DNA from: Acidobacteriota bacterium
GTDB taxonomy: Bacteria > Acidobacteriota > UBA890
DNA: 7,276 bases
Reading direction: 5' to 3'
NCBI GenBank assembly: GCA_022563115.1
Contig: JADFNY010000190.1
Location: forward strand, 1 to 7,276
Part shown: positions 1 to 6,249 of the stretch, piece by piece
Layout of the letters: every line of letters starts with the position of its first letter
Numbering within the stretch: the stretch's first letter is position 1
Notes under the pieces: model-generated
Databases searched by the model: none
Told to the model about the DNA's origin: nothing
The model's input: the letters and a program-made list of their open reading frames with translations, nothing else
Made by a program: the position numbers and the translations under genes

Positions 1-200
1 CGCGCGTCGTGGCCACCATGGTCGGTGGTTCGGCGCTGGTCTACACGTGCGGCCTGTTGCACTTCACCCTGCTTCTCGAGGTGCCCTTCCAGCAGGCCTT
101 GTGGATGGGTTTCCTTCCCTTTCTCCCAGGTGACGTCCTGAAGATTGCCGCGGCGACGGTGGCTTACAAGCGCCGTCCGAACCTCCTCGCTGCGCTTTGA
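1..200 (+). CDS. bioY: BioY-family biotin transporter, S component (3' end only)
   Basis: This is the C-terminal part (about 65 codons, reading from base 3) of an integral membrane protein whose start lies left of the window. Two hydrophobic stretches are visible: one beginning MVGGSALVYTCG and a second containing GFLPFLPGDVLKIAAA. The second matches the conserved C-terminal segment of BioY proteins (PFLPGD-x-LK followed by a small-residue helix). BioY is the substrate-binding membrane component for biotin uptake; it works alone or with the ECF energising ATPase and EcfT, neither of which is in view. The TGA stop at 198-200 overlaps the TTG start of sucC, so the two genes are likely cotranscribed and translationally coupled. 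The family call rests on the last quarter of the protein; another ECF S-component is possible but less likely given the PFLPGD signature. Confidence 0.82.
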   Translation, partial: RVVATMVGGSALVYTCGLLHFTLLLEVPFQQALWMGFLPFLPGDVLKIAAATVAYKRRPNLLAAL

Positions 201-1366
201 AGCTGCACGAGTACCAGTCCAAGGCGCTGCTGCGCCAATACGGGATCCCTGTCCCCGAGAGCGAGGTCGCCGACAGCACCGAGGCCGCTGAGGTCGCCGC
301 CGCAGGTCTCGCCGAGAAGGGTTACACCCGTTTCGCCGTCAAGGCGCAGGTGCACGCCGGAGGGCGCGGCAAGGGCGGCGGCATCAAGCTCGCTGACAGC
401 CCGAGCGAAGCGGGTGAGCTGGCCGGTGCCATGCTGGGCACTCAACTGGTGACACCGCAGACCGGCCCCGAGGGTGTCCTCGTGCGGAAGGTGCTGATCG
501 AAGGCGGCGTCGACATCGCCGACGAGCTCTACTTGGGGATCACGATCGATCGGTCGAAAAAGCGGCCGGTGATCATCGCCTCGACCGAGGGCGGTGTCGA
601 GATCGAAGAGGTGGCAGCCAACAAGCCGGACAAGATCCACAACGAGTGGATTACCCCCGGCCGGGGACTCGAGACGTTCGAGGCCGCCGGTGTCGCGTAT
701 GCACTCGGGCTCGAGGGCAAGACCCACCGCGCCGGTACCGCGGTGATCAAGAAGTTGGCCGAGATGTTCGTCGGCCTGAGCGCCTCACTGGCGGAGATCA
801 ATCCGCTGATCGTTACCGGCGATGGCCAGGTCGTCGCCCTCGACGCCAAGATCAACATCGACGACAACGTGCTGTTCCGGCGCCCGGATCTCGAGGCGAT
901 GCGTGATCCCAGCGAAGAGGACGAGCTGGAGATCGCGGCGGCCGAGCACAGCCTGTCGTACATCTCGCTCGATGGCACGGTGGGCTGCATGGTCAACGGC
1001 GCCGGTTTGGCGATGGCGACGATGGACGAGATCCTGCTCGCCGGCGGGACGCCGGCGAACTTCCTCGACGTCGGCGGCGGCGCCTCGGTGGAGCGGGTTG
1101 CGGCCGCCTTCCGGATCCTCATGCGGGCGCCGAGGCTCAACAGCGTGTTGATCAACATCTTCGGCGGCATCGTCCGTGGCGACCGGGTCGCCAAGGGTAT
1201 CATCGAAGCGCTGCCGACCCTCGAGGTCGACATTCCGGTGACCGTGCGCTTGCAAGGCACGAAAGCGGAGGAAGGCCGCAAGTTGCTACAGGAATCGTCG
1301 CTCGAGTTCATCGTCGCCGAGACCCTCGACGAGGCGGCGCGCAAGGCCGTGGAGGCCGGCAAGTGA
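197..1366 (+). CDS. sucC: Succinyl-CoA synthetase (ADP/GDP-forming), beta subunit
   Basis: Beta subunit of the cytoplasmic TCA-cycle enzyme that interconverts succinyl-CoA and succinate with substrate-level phosphorylation of ADP or GDP. The 389-residue product has the usual family length. It starts with the near-invariant MKLHEYQ-KALL, which fixes the start at the TTG at 197. An ATP-grasp domain covers roughly residues 1-235, with the nucleotide-binding loop QVHAGGRGKGGG at 51-62 and the metal-binding residues in EINP (200-203, N202) and DAKIN (216-220, D216). The C-terminal CoA-ligase domain has PANFLDVGGGAS near 286-297 and NIFGGIVRGD near 320-329. The family usually has CD where this protein has GD at the end of that motif, a small variation. 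No Shine-Dalgarno sequence precedes the start, which overlaps the bioY stop (TTGA), so initiation probably depends on coupling. The gene overlaps sucD by 4 nt. Confidence 0.97.
   Translation: MKLHEYQSKALLRQYGIPVPESEVADSTEAAEVAAAGLAEKGYTRFAVKAQVHAGGRGKGGGIKLADSPSEAGELAGAMLGTQLVTPQTGPEGVLVRKVLIEGGVDIADELYLGITIDRSKKRPVIIASTEGGVEIEEVAANKPDKIHNEWITPGRGLETFEAAGVAYALGLEGKTHRAGTAVIKKLAEMFVGLSASLAEINPLIVTGDGQVVALDAKINIDDNVLFRRPDLEAMRDPSEEDELEIAAAEHSLSYISLDGTVGCMVNGAGLAMATMDEILLAGGTPANFLDVGGGASVERVAAAFRILMRAPRLNSVLINIFGGIVRGDRVAKGIIEALPTLEVDIPVTVRLQGTKAEEGRKLLQESSLEFIVAETLDEAARKAVEAGK
1351..1355 (+). promoter_or_regulatory. Shine-Dalgarno site of sucD
   Basis: GGAGG lies 7 nt upstream of the GTG at 1363, inside the last codons of sucC. 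The near-perfect match and spacing support GTG as the sucD start and show that sucD, unlike sucC, has its own strong ribosome-binding site. Confidence 0.75.
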
Positions 1367-2241
1367 GCATTCTGGTCGACGCCGACAGCCGCGTGGTGGT
1401 GCAAGGAATCACCGGCACCGAAGGCTCGTTCCATACGCGCCAGTGCATCGAGTACGGAACCAATGTGGTTGCCGGTGTGACCCCCGGCAAGGGCGGTCAG
1501 ACGTTCGACGACTCCGTCCCGGTGTTCAACACTGTCGAGGAGGCCAGGGCCAAGGCCGAAGCCGACGTGTCGCTGATCTTCGTGCCCCCGGCGTTCGCCG
1601 CCGACGCCATCAAGGAGGCCGCCGCCGCCGGTGTGCGCCTGGCCCTATGCGTCACCGAGGGTATCCCCACGCTCGACATGGTCGATGTGGTGGCCTACTG
1701 CCTCGAGTGTGGCACCCGGCTGATCGGTCCCAACTGCCCCGGCGTCATCTCGCCGGGCAAGTGCAAGGTCGGCATCATGCCGGGTTTCGTCCACCTCGAG
1801 GGCATCGTTGGCGTCATCTCCCGCAGCGGGACGCTCACCTACGAAGCGGTCGACCAGCTCACCCGCGTCGGTCTGGGGCAATCGACCTCGGTGGGCATCG
1901 GTGGGGATCCGGTCAACGGCACGTCGTTTCGCGATTGTCTCGAGATGTTCGCCGAGGATGAGGAAACCAAGGGCGTCGTTCTGATTGGTGAGATCGGCGG
2001 CAGCGCCGAGGAAGAGGCCGCCGACTACCTGGCGGACGATTACCCGCTGCCGGTTGTCGCGTTTATCGCCGGCCGCACCGCCCCCCCGGGCAAGCGGATG
2101 GGGCACGCCGGGGCGATCATCGCCGGCGGCAAAGGCACCGCCGATGAGAAGATGCGGGTCCTTTCCGAGGCCGGCGTGACGGTTGTCGAGAGCCCCTCGG
2201 CGATCGGCGTCACCATGGCCGAGATCCTGGGAACAGATTGA
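1363..2241 (+). CDS. sucD: Succinyl-CoA synthetase, alpha subunit
   Basis: Alpha subunit, which binds CoA and carries the phosphohistidine intermediate; it pairs with the sucC product. The 292-residue length is typical. An N-terminal CoA-binding Rossmann domain has VVVQGITGTEGSFH at 11-24. The middle part carries LIGPNCPGVISPGK at 120-133, with the conserved cysteine at 125, and SRSGTLTYE at 153-161. The C-terminal ligase domain has GIGGDPVNGT at 178-187, GEIGG at 209-213, and the active-site loop GRTAPPGKRMGHAGAI at 237-252, in which H248 is the phosphorylated histidine by family alignment. All key residues are intact, so the enzyme should be active. The GTG start overlaps the sucC stop (GTGA) and has a good GGAGG site. 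The 3' end overlaps the next gene through TTGA. Confidence 0.97.
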   Translation: MSILVDADSRVVVQGITGTEGSFHTRQCIEYGTNVVAGVTPGKGGQTFDDSVPVFNTVEEARAKAEADVSLIFVPPAFAADAIKEAAAAGVRLALCVTEGIPTLDMVDVVAYCLECGTRLIGPNCPGVISPGKCKVGIMPGFVHLEGIVGVISRSGTLTYEAVDQLTRVGLGQSTSVGIGGDPVNGTSFRDCLEMFAEDEETKGVVLIGEIGGSAEEEAADYLADDYPLPVVAFIAGRTAPPGKRMGHAGAIIAGGKGTADEKMRVLSEAGVTVVESPSAIGVTMAEILGTD

Positions 2242-3473
2242 GCAAGAGCGACGACGGGACCCGTCCCCCCTGGCATTTCGACACCCGCTCGGCGCGCTGC
2301 GGAAAAGACACCGAGCCTTCGTCCGGCGTCCCGACTTCGACGCCCATCGTCGCCAGCTCGGCCTTCGAGCAGGCCGATTCGGCCGCTATCGACCTGGTCT
2401 TCGAAGGCGGTGAAGGCTATACCTACGGCCGCTATCACAACCCGACCGTAGCGGCGCTCGAGCACGCCGTCGCCGATCTCGAAGGAGCGGAAGCCGCGCT
2501 CGCCTACGGGTCGGGAATGGCGGCCATCGCCGCCGCGTTCCGCGCCCTCGAGCTCGAAGCCGGGGCGAAGATCGTCTGTGCTCGTGACCTCTACGGCGCC
2601 ACGATCTACTGGCTCGAGCGCGAGGCGCAGCGCCTCGGGTGGGAGATCGTCTACGTCGACTTCGCCGACCGTCCCTTCACCGCGCAGGTGGTGCGCAAGG
2701 AGGAACCGTCGGCTGTGTATTGCGAGACGCTCTCCAATCCGCTCGTCCGGCTCGTCGACCTCGATTCGCTCGGCCCGGCCTGTCGTGATGCCCACGTGCC
2801 GCTGGTCGTCGACGCGACGTTGACGCCGCCCTGCTGCCTGCGCCCGATCGAACACGGTACGACGCTGGTCGTGCATTCGGCGACCAAGTACCTCGGCGGC
2901 CACGGCGACGTGATCGCCGGCGTGCTCTCGGGATCGGGCGAGTTGATCGACGTCGCCAAGGCGCAGCGCTCTCTCGACGGAACGATCGTCGATCCGTTTA
3001 CCGCCTGGCTGGTGCTGCGCGGCCTCAAGACGCTGTCGCTGCGCTTCGAGCGCCAATGCGCCAACGCCGCCCGCATTGCCGCCCACCTCAACACCCACCA
3101 TTCGGTCGAGCAGGTTCACTACCCGGGAGTCGGGCGGCGAGGCTCACCGCGCGAGATCGCCACCCTCGAACGCCTGTACCCGCACGGCAACTACGGTGCG
3201 GTGCTGTCGTTCGAGATCACCGAGGCATCGGCTGACGAGCCCGCACGGTTTCTCGACGCGCTGCAGCTGTGGGGAACGGCAACGACGCTCGGCGACCTCG
3301 AGTCGCTCGCCCTGATCCCGGCGATGACATCGCATCGCGAGCTCTCCGAGGAGCGCCGCAGCTACATGGGGATCGTGCCGGGACTCGTGCGCCTATCGGT
3401 CGGTATCGAAGACGCGGACGATTTGATTGCCGATCTCGACCATGCGCTGGCCGAGGCGATTAAAGGCCCCTAG
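2238..3473 (+). CDS. Trans-sulfuration-family PLP enzyme (cystathionine gamma-synthase / gamma-lyase-like)
   Basis: Cytoplasmic fold-type I PLP enzyme of the Cys/Met metabolism family, 411 residues, slightly longer than the usual 380-400. Family landmarks occur in order: YGRYHNPT (63-70, family Y-[ST]-RY-x-NPT), phosphate-binding GSGMAAI (91-97), the ring-stacking tyrosine in LYG (Y119), ETLSNP (163-168), D192 contacting the pyridine nitrogen, the PLP lysine K217 in HSATKYLGGHGD, TLGDLES (350-356), and LVRLSVGIED (383-392) with the substrate-carboxylate arginine R385. Divergent points are DA for the usual DN after the pyridine aspartate, YGA where methionine gamma-lyases have YGC, and T for S before LGD. 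It may be cystathionine gamma-synthase, cystathionine gamma-lyase, O-acyl-homoserine sulfhydrylase or a methionine gamma-lyase-like enzyme; sequence alone does not settle this, so no symbol is given. The TTG start is the only early start in frame and overlaps the sucD stop. GGGA at 2230-2233 is a weak ribosome-binding site. Confidence 0.9.
   Translation: MSKSDDGTRPPWHFDTRSARCGKDTEPSSGVPTSTPIVASSAFEQADSAAIDLVFEGGEGYTYGRYHNPTVAALEHAVADLEGAEAALAYGSGMAAIAAAFRALELEAGAKIVCARDLYGATIYWLEREAQRLGWEIVYVDFADRPFTAQVVRKEEPSAVYCETLSNPLVRLVDLDSLGPACRDAHVPLVVDATLTPPCCLRPIEHGTTLVVHSATKYLGGHGDVIAGVLSGSGELIDVAKAQRSLDGTIVDPFTAWLVLRGLKTLSLRFERQCANAARIAAHLNTHHSVEQVHYPGVGRRGSPREIATLERLYPHGNYGAVLSFEITEASADEPARFLDALQLWGTATTLGDLESLALIPAMTSHRELSEERRSYMGIVPGLVRLSVGIEDADDLIADLDHALAEAIKGP
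3470..3473. other. CTAG palindrome shared by two convergent stop codons
   Basis: On the + strand TAG at 3471-3473 ends the PLP-enzyme gene; on the - strand TAG (complement of 3470-3472) ends the HD-GYP gene. Both stops fall in one 4-base palindrome, so the convergent coding regions overlap by 4 nt and there is no intergenic sequence. Any transcription terminator for either operon would have to lie inside the opposing gene. Confidence 0.95.
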
Positions 3474-5623
3474 CGCTTGGCCGGTGACGAGCTTTCTTCT
3501 TTGACCGCGACCTCGGTTTCGAGAAGGCCAAGCCCCTCCTCGGTCATTACCCCGAGGAACGCCGCCACGACCTCGGACTCGAACTCCGTTCCGTCTCCGG
3601 CAACGATCGTTCGGATCACCTCGTCGATGGCCATCCCGGGGCGATACGGTCGATCGGAAATCATGGCGTCGTAGACGTCGGCTACGGCACAGATGCGCGC
3701 GTACGGGTGGATCTGGTTTTCCGCCAGCCCGTCGGGATATCCGGATCCGTCCCAGCGCTCGTGATGCTGGCGCACGATCGGGATGAGGTCGGCAAAGGCG
3801 GCGATCGGCTGCAGAATGTTGGCTCCGATTTCCGGATGCTTCTTCATCACGTCGTATTCGTCCTTGGTGAGCCGCGCCGGCTTGTCGATAATCGCGGCGG
3901 GAACACCGATCTTGCCGATGTCGTGCAGCAGTCCGCCGCGGTGCAGGACATCGAGCTCATCCTCACCCAACTTCATGAACTCACCGATCTTGAGGCCCAT
4001 TGCGGTGACCCGTTCGGAATGTCCCGCCGTCCACGGCGATTTAGCATCTACGGTCCGGGCCAGGGCGGTCAACGAGCCCCAGTTGAGTGCATCCAGGTCT
4101 TCCACCAGGTGAGTGTTCGACAGCGCTACGGCGACCTGATCGCTGAGTTGCCGGGCTTGTCGCCGATCATCCTCGTCCAGGGAGAGCTCGTTTTTGAACC
4201 CGAGCGAGATGGCTCCCGCCAGTTCGTTGTTGATGAACATCGGGAAGACGGCGAAGCTCCTGCAGCCAAAGCGTGCCAGCGTTGCCAGGAAAGCCGGCAC
4301 GCCGTCCTGTGGTCCGATCTCGAGAATATCCGGTTCTGCTTCAAACCGTTTGAAGTCCCTGCTGTCCAAGAAGGTGGTCTCCACCCACGACGCGTTTCCG
4401 GCCCCGGAGCGCAACGTGTAGGTGCGTGGCACCTTCTGCTGGTCGGGCGAGACCAGGGTTATGCTCAGCGCCCGGCACTCGAACAGGTCACAGGTCCTAT
4501 GAAGGACCGCGCGGACGATCTTCTCGATGTTGAGGCTAGAGAGGATCGTGCGGTCGATCTCGGCGATCGTCTCCAACGCTTTGAACTGCTTGCCGAGACG
4601 GCTCGCCATTTCGTTGAAGGAGTCGGCGAGCTCTTCGAACTCGTCGCCGCTGGAGACATCGACGCGACTGTCGAAGTTGCCACTGCCGATCCTCCGCGTT
4701 CCTGCCTGCAGTTGCTCGAGCGGAACGAGGCTGCGGCGGATCTGCCCGATACTCAACAGCAGTACGACCCACAGCGACAACAAGATCACGAACGGGAAGA
4801 TGCGCCGGAAGCTGGCCATCGGGGCGAGCAGATCGGCCGTCGACTCGCTCAGCATGACGGTCCACCGCGGCACCGCAAACTGATAGGCGAGCGGCATCGA
4901 CCAATACGCCGCCAAGAAGTCGTCGCCCTCGAGGCTCCATTCGAGCGTGCCGGCGGTGTTGCCCGAGATTGTCTCGAGGACGCTCTCGGGGAGAGCCCCG
5001 TCGGCAGGCCGGGTGCAGAACAGGGGCACAGACAGCTGATCGAACACACACAGGTGGTTGTTTCGCGGCAGCGTGTCCGCACCCCCGGCCCACAGGTAGG
5101 CCGGGTCCACCGAGGCAATGATCAATTCTGCGCCGCCGTCGAGCCCGTTCAGTGCACGCACCAAGAAGATGGCGGGCGGTTGCCCGGGGAAGGCCTCTGT
5201 GAGCAGCAGCGTGCCGCCGACGTCGAGATGAACGCTTTCCTCGGCGCCGATGGGTGGAGCCTCGAAGGGTTCGCCGTACAAAACTTCTTGGCCGTCGTCG
5301 GTGAGCCGGGCCAGGCCCAGAAACCGGCGCGACGCGAAGGGGTTTTGCCGGTCCGGAAGGGCAACAACCGCCACATCTTCGGCGTATCGGCGGTCGGCGA
5401 ATTGCAACTCGGCCTCGAGCAATAGCAGTCGCTCGACGATGCCCTGACCGACGCTGCGAACGCCACTTTCGAGCAGCAGCTCGCCGTGTTCGTAGAGCTG
5501 GGCGCTGACCTGACCGAAAGAGATCACCGCCAGGGCGGTGATCGGCACCAGCGCGCAGACGATGAACAGCACGAAGATACGTCGGGCAACGCGGCTGGAT
5601 AGGAAGCTCGTATCGAGTGCCAT
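3470..5623 (-). CDS. Membrane HAMP-GAF-HD-GYP protein, probable cyclic-di-GMP phosphodiesterase
   Basis: A 717-residue inner-membrane signalling protein. TM helix 1 is about residues 16-37, an extracytoplasmic sensor region about 38-274 (probably Cache-like, by inference from size and position), TM helix 2 about 275-294, a HAMP linker about 295-347 (RSLVPLEQL...GDEFEELADSFNEM), a GAF domain about 358-507, and an HD-GYP domain about 515-690. HD-GYP hallmarks are intact: AGHSERV (H535), HDIGKIG (H567, D568), KKHPEIG (H596), HHERWDGSGYPDGL (620-633), ADVYDAM (D649) and DRPYRPG (657-663). A functional metal site and hydrolysis of c-di-GMP are therefore expected. The long sensor and the GAF domain imply control by envelope and cytoplasmic signals; ligands cannot be read from the sequence. 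It is the last gene of the - strand operon, 9 nt after the pseudopilin gene, which suggests it serves that envelope system. The ATG at 5623 has TGAGG 7 nt upstream. Confidence 0.95.
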   Translation of the reverse strand: MALDTSFLSSRVARRIFVLFIVCALVPITALAVISFGQVSAQLYEHGELLLESGVRSVGQGIVERLLLLEAELQFADRRYAEDVAVVALPDRQNPFASRRFLGLARLTDDGQEVLYGEPFEAPPIGAEESVHLDVGGTLLLTEAFPGQPPAIFLVRALNGLDGGAELIIASVDPAYLWAGGADTLPRNNHLCVFDQLSVPLFCTRPADGALPESVLETISGNTAGTLEWSLEGDDFLAAYWSMPLAYQFAVPRWTVMLSESTADLLAPMASFRRIFPFVILLSLWVVLLLSIGQIRRSLVPLEQLQAGTRRIGSGNFDSRVDVSSGDEFEELADSFNEMASRLGKQFKALETIAEIDRTILSSLNIEKIVRAVLHRTCDLFECRALSITLVSPDQQKVPRTYTLRSGAGNASWVETTFLDSRDFKRFEAEPDILEIGPQDGVPAFLATLARFGCRSFAVFPMFINNELAGAISLGFKNELSLDEDDRRQARQLSDQVAVALSNTHLVEDLDALNWGSLTALARTVDAKSPWTAGHSERVTAMGLKIGEFMKLGEDELDVLHRGGLLHDIGKIGVPAAIIDKPARLTKDEYDVMKKHPEIGANILQPIAAFADLIPIVRQHHERWDGSGYPDGLAENQIHPYARICAVADVYDAMISDRPYRPGMAIDEVIRTIVAGDGTEFESEVVAAFLGVMTEEGLGLLETEVAVKEESSSPAKR

Positions 5624-5630
5624 CCTGAAG

Positions 5631-5635
5631 CCTCA
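5631..5635 (-). promoter_or_regulatory. Shine-Dalgarno site of the HD-GYP gene, overlapping the upstream stop
   Basis: On the - strand TGAGG lies 7 nt before the ATG at 5623. Its TGA is also the stop codon of the pseudopilin gene, so termination of one gene places ribosomes on the start region of the next. This supports both the start choice and cotranscription. Confidence 0.65.
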
Positions 5636-6247
5636 GAATTCTTCGGCAAGGCCGATGAACATGCCGTTGTTGGCGCGCACGATGTCGTCGTGGCTTTGCG
5701 CCGCGGTAAAGGCGCGCGCGCTCTCCTTGTCTTTACCCTTGCTGTAGAGGTCGAAGTCGGAGTTGACGGGTACGAGAAACCGATCTATTCGGCCGCCGCT
5801 GCCGCCCCCGCCCCCGCCGCCTCCGCCGCGTCCGCCGCGTCCGCCGCCCCCTCCTCCTCCACCCCCACCTGCGTCCGCGATGTTCAGGTATTCGTAGGGC
5901 TCGCCGTAGGGGTCGAGCATGTCGGCGCGGTTGATCTCGGCGAGGCTGTTCGGGTAGCGGCTGTTGTCGAACCAGAAGAGAGAGATCTCCGAGCTCATCG
6001 CCGCGATGTCCCCGATGGCGTGGGCGACGCGGGCCTTGCCGAGCGCGTCCATGTACATCGGCACGACGATGGCGGCGATCGTTCCGAGGATGCCGACAAC
6101 GATCAGGATCTCGATCAGCGTGAATGCGCGACTCCACGCCGCCCGCAGGTCGTCGAGCAACACCCTCGAAGATCGGGCCGGCATGCGGCGCGAGATGGAA
6201 CGCCGCCTCGATCGCGATGCGCTCCCCCGGCTGTCGTCGGTCCCCAT
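5633..6247 (-). CDS. GspG-like type II secretion / type IV pilus pseudopilin with glycine-rich insertion
   Basis: A 204-residue prepilin-type protein. A basic leader of 41 residues ends in SRA and is followed by FTLIEILIVVGILGTIAAIV (42-61), the prepilin peptidase site and hydrophobic assembly helix; the essential Glu at mature position +5 is present. Residue -1 is Ala, whereas most family members have Gly. The globular part resembles GspG: YPNSLAEI (98-105), DPYGEPYEYLN (112-122), then FDLYSKGKDK (165-174), matching the usual DPWGNPY-Y and YDLYSLGADG. Between these two conserved elements sits an insertion with 24 glycines, two arginines and one serine (127-153). The ATG at 6247 has AAGGG 6 nt upstream; a later in-frame ATG at 6184 has no such site. 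No other gsp or pil gene is in the window, so it may be the major pseudopilin of a T2SS-like system or an orphan surface pilin. Its neighbours are a HAMP-like membrane protein (2 nt upstream) and an HD-GYP protein (9 nt downstream). Confidence 0.9.
   Translation of the reverse strand: MGTDDSRGSASRSRRRSISRRMPARSSRVLLDDLRAAWSRAFTLIEILIVVGILGTIAAIVVPMYMDALGKARVAHAIGDIAAMSSEISLFWFDNSRYPNSLAEINRADMLDPYGEPYEYLNIADAGGGGGGGGGGRGGRGGGGGGGGGSGGRIDRFLVPVNSDFDLYSKGKDKESARAFTAAQSHDDIVRANNGMFIGLAEEF
5792..5869 (-). repeat. Glycine-codon tract (GGN-rich low-complexity DNA)
   Basis: About 26 codons, nearly all GGN, encode the glycine-rich insertion of the pseudopilin (residues 127-152). The coding strand carries many closely spaced G runs, including runs of five, while the + strand is C-rich. 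The tract keeps the reading frame and is broken only by two Arg codons and one Ser codon. Such a tract is prone to replication slippage and could form G-quadruplex structure on the coding strand or in the mRNA. Confidence 0.9.
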
Positions 6248-6249
6248 GA

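Noticed and set aside
2040..3119. A 359-codon open frame on the - strand across sucD and the PLP-enzyme gene
   Set aside because: It is antisense to two genes with clear family motifs, and its Arg/Gly/Val-rich translation shows no domain. It is a codon-bias shadow.
3448..3488. Imperfect inverted repeat (GGCCGAG ... CTTGGCC) across the convergent stops, considered as a bidirectional terminator
   Set aside because: The arms are short and mismatched, the loop is long, and there is no T run on either side. It is not convincing as an intrinsic terminator.
3707..5425. A long open frame on the + strand (572 codons) antisense to the HD-GYP gene
   Set aside because: The - strand frame has complete HAMP, GAF and HD-GYP motifs, so the + frame is a by-product of high GC and few stops. 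Its translation has no recognisable domain and is low in hydrophobic core patterns.
5791..5870. The C/G-rich tract as a CRISPR or tandem-repeat array
   Set aside because: There are no regular repeat-spacer units. It is a low-complexity run of glycine codons within a gene.
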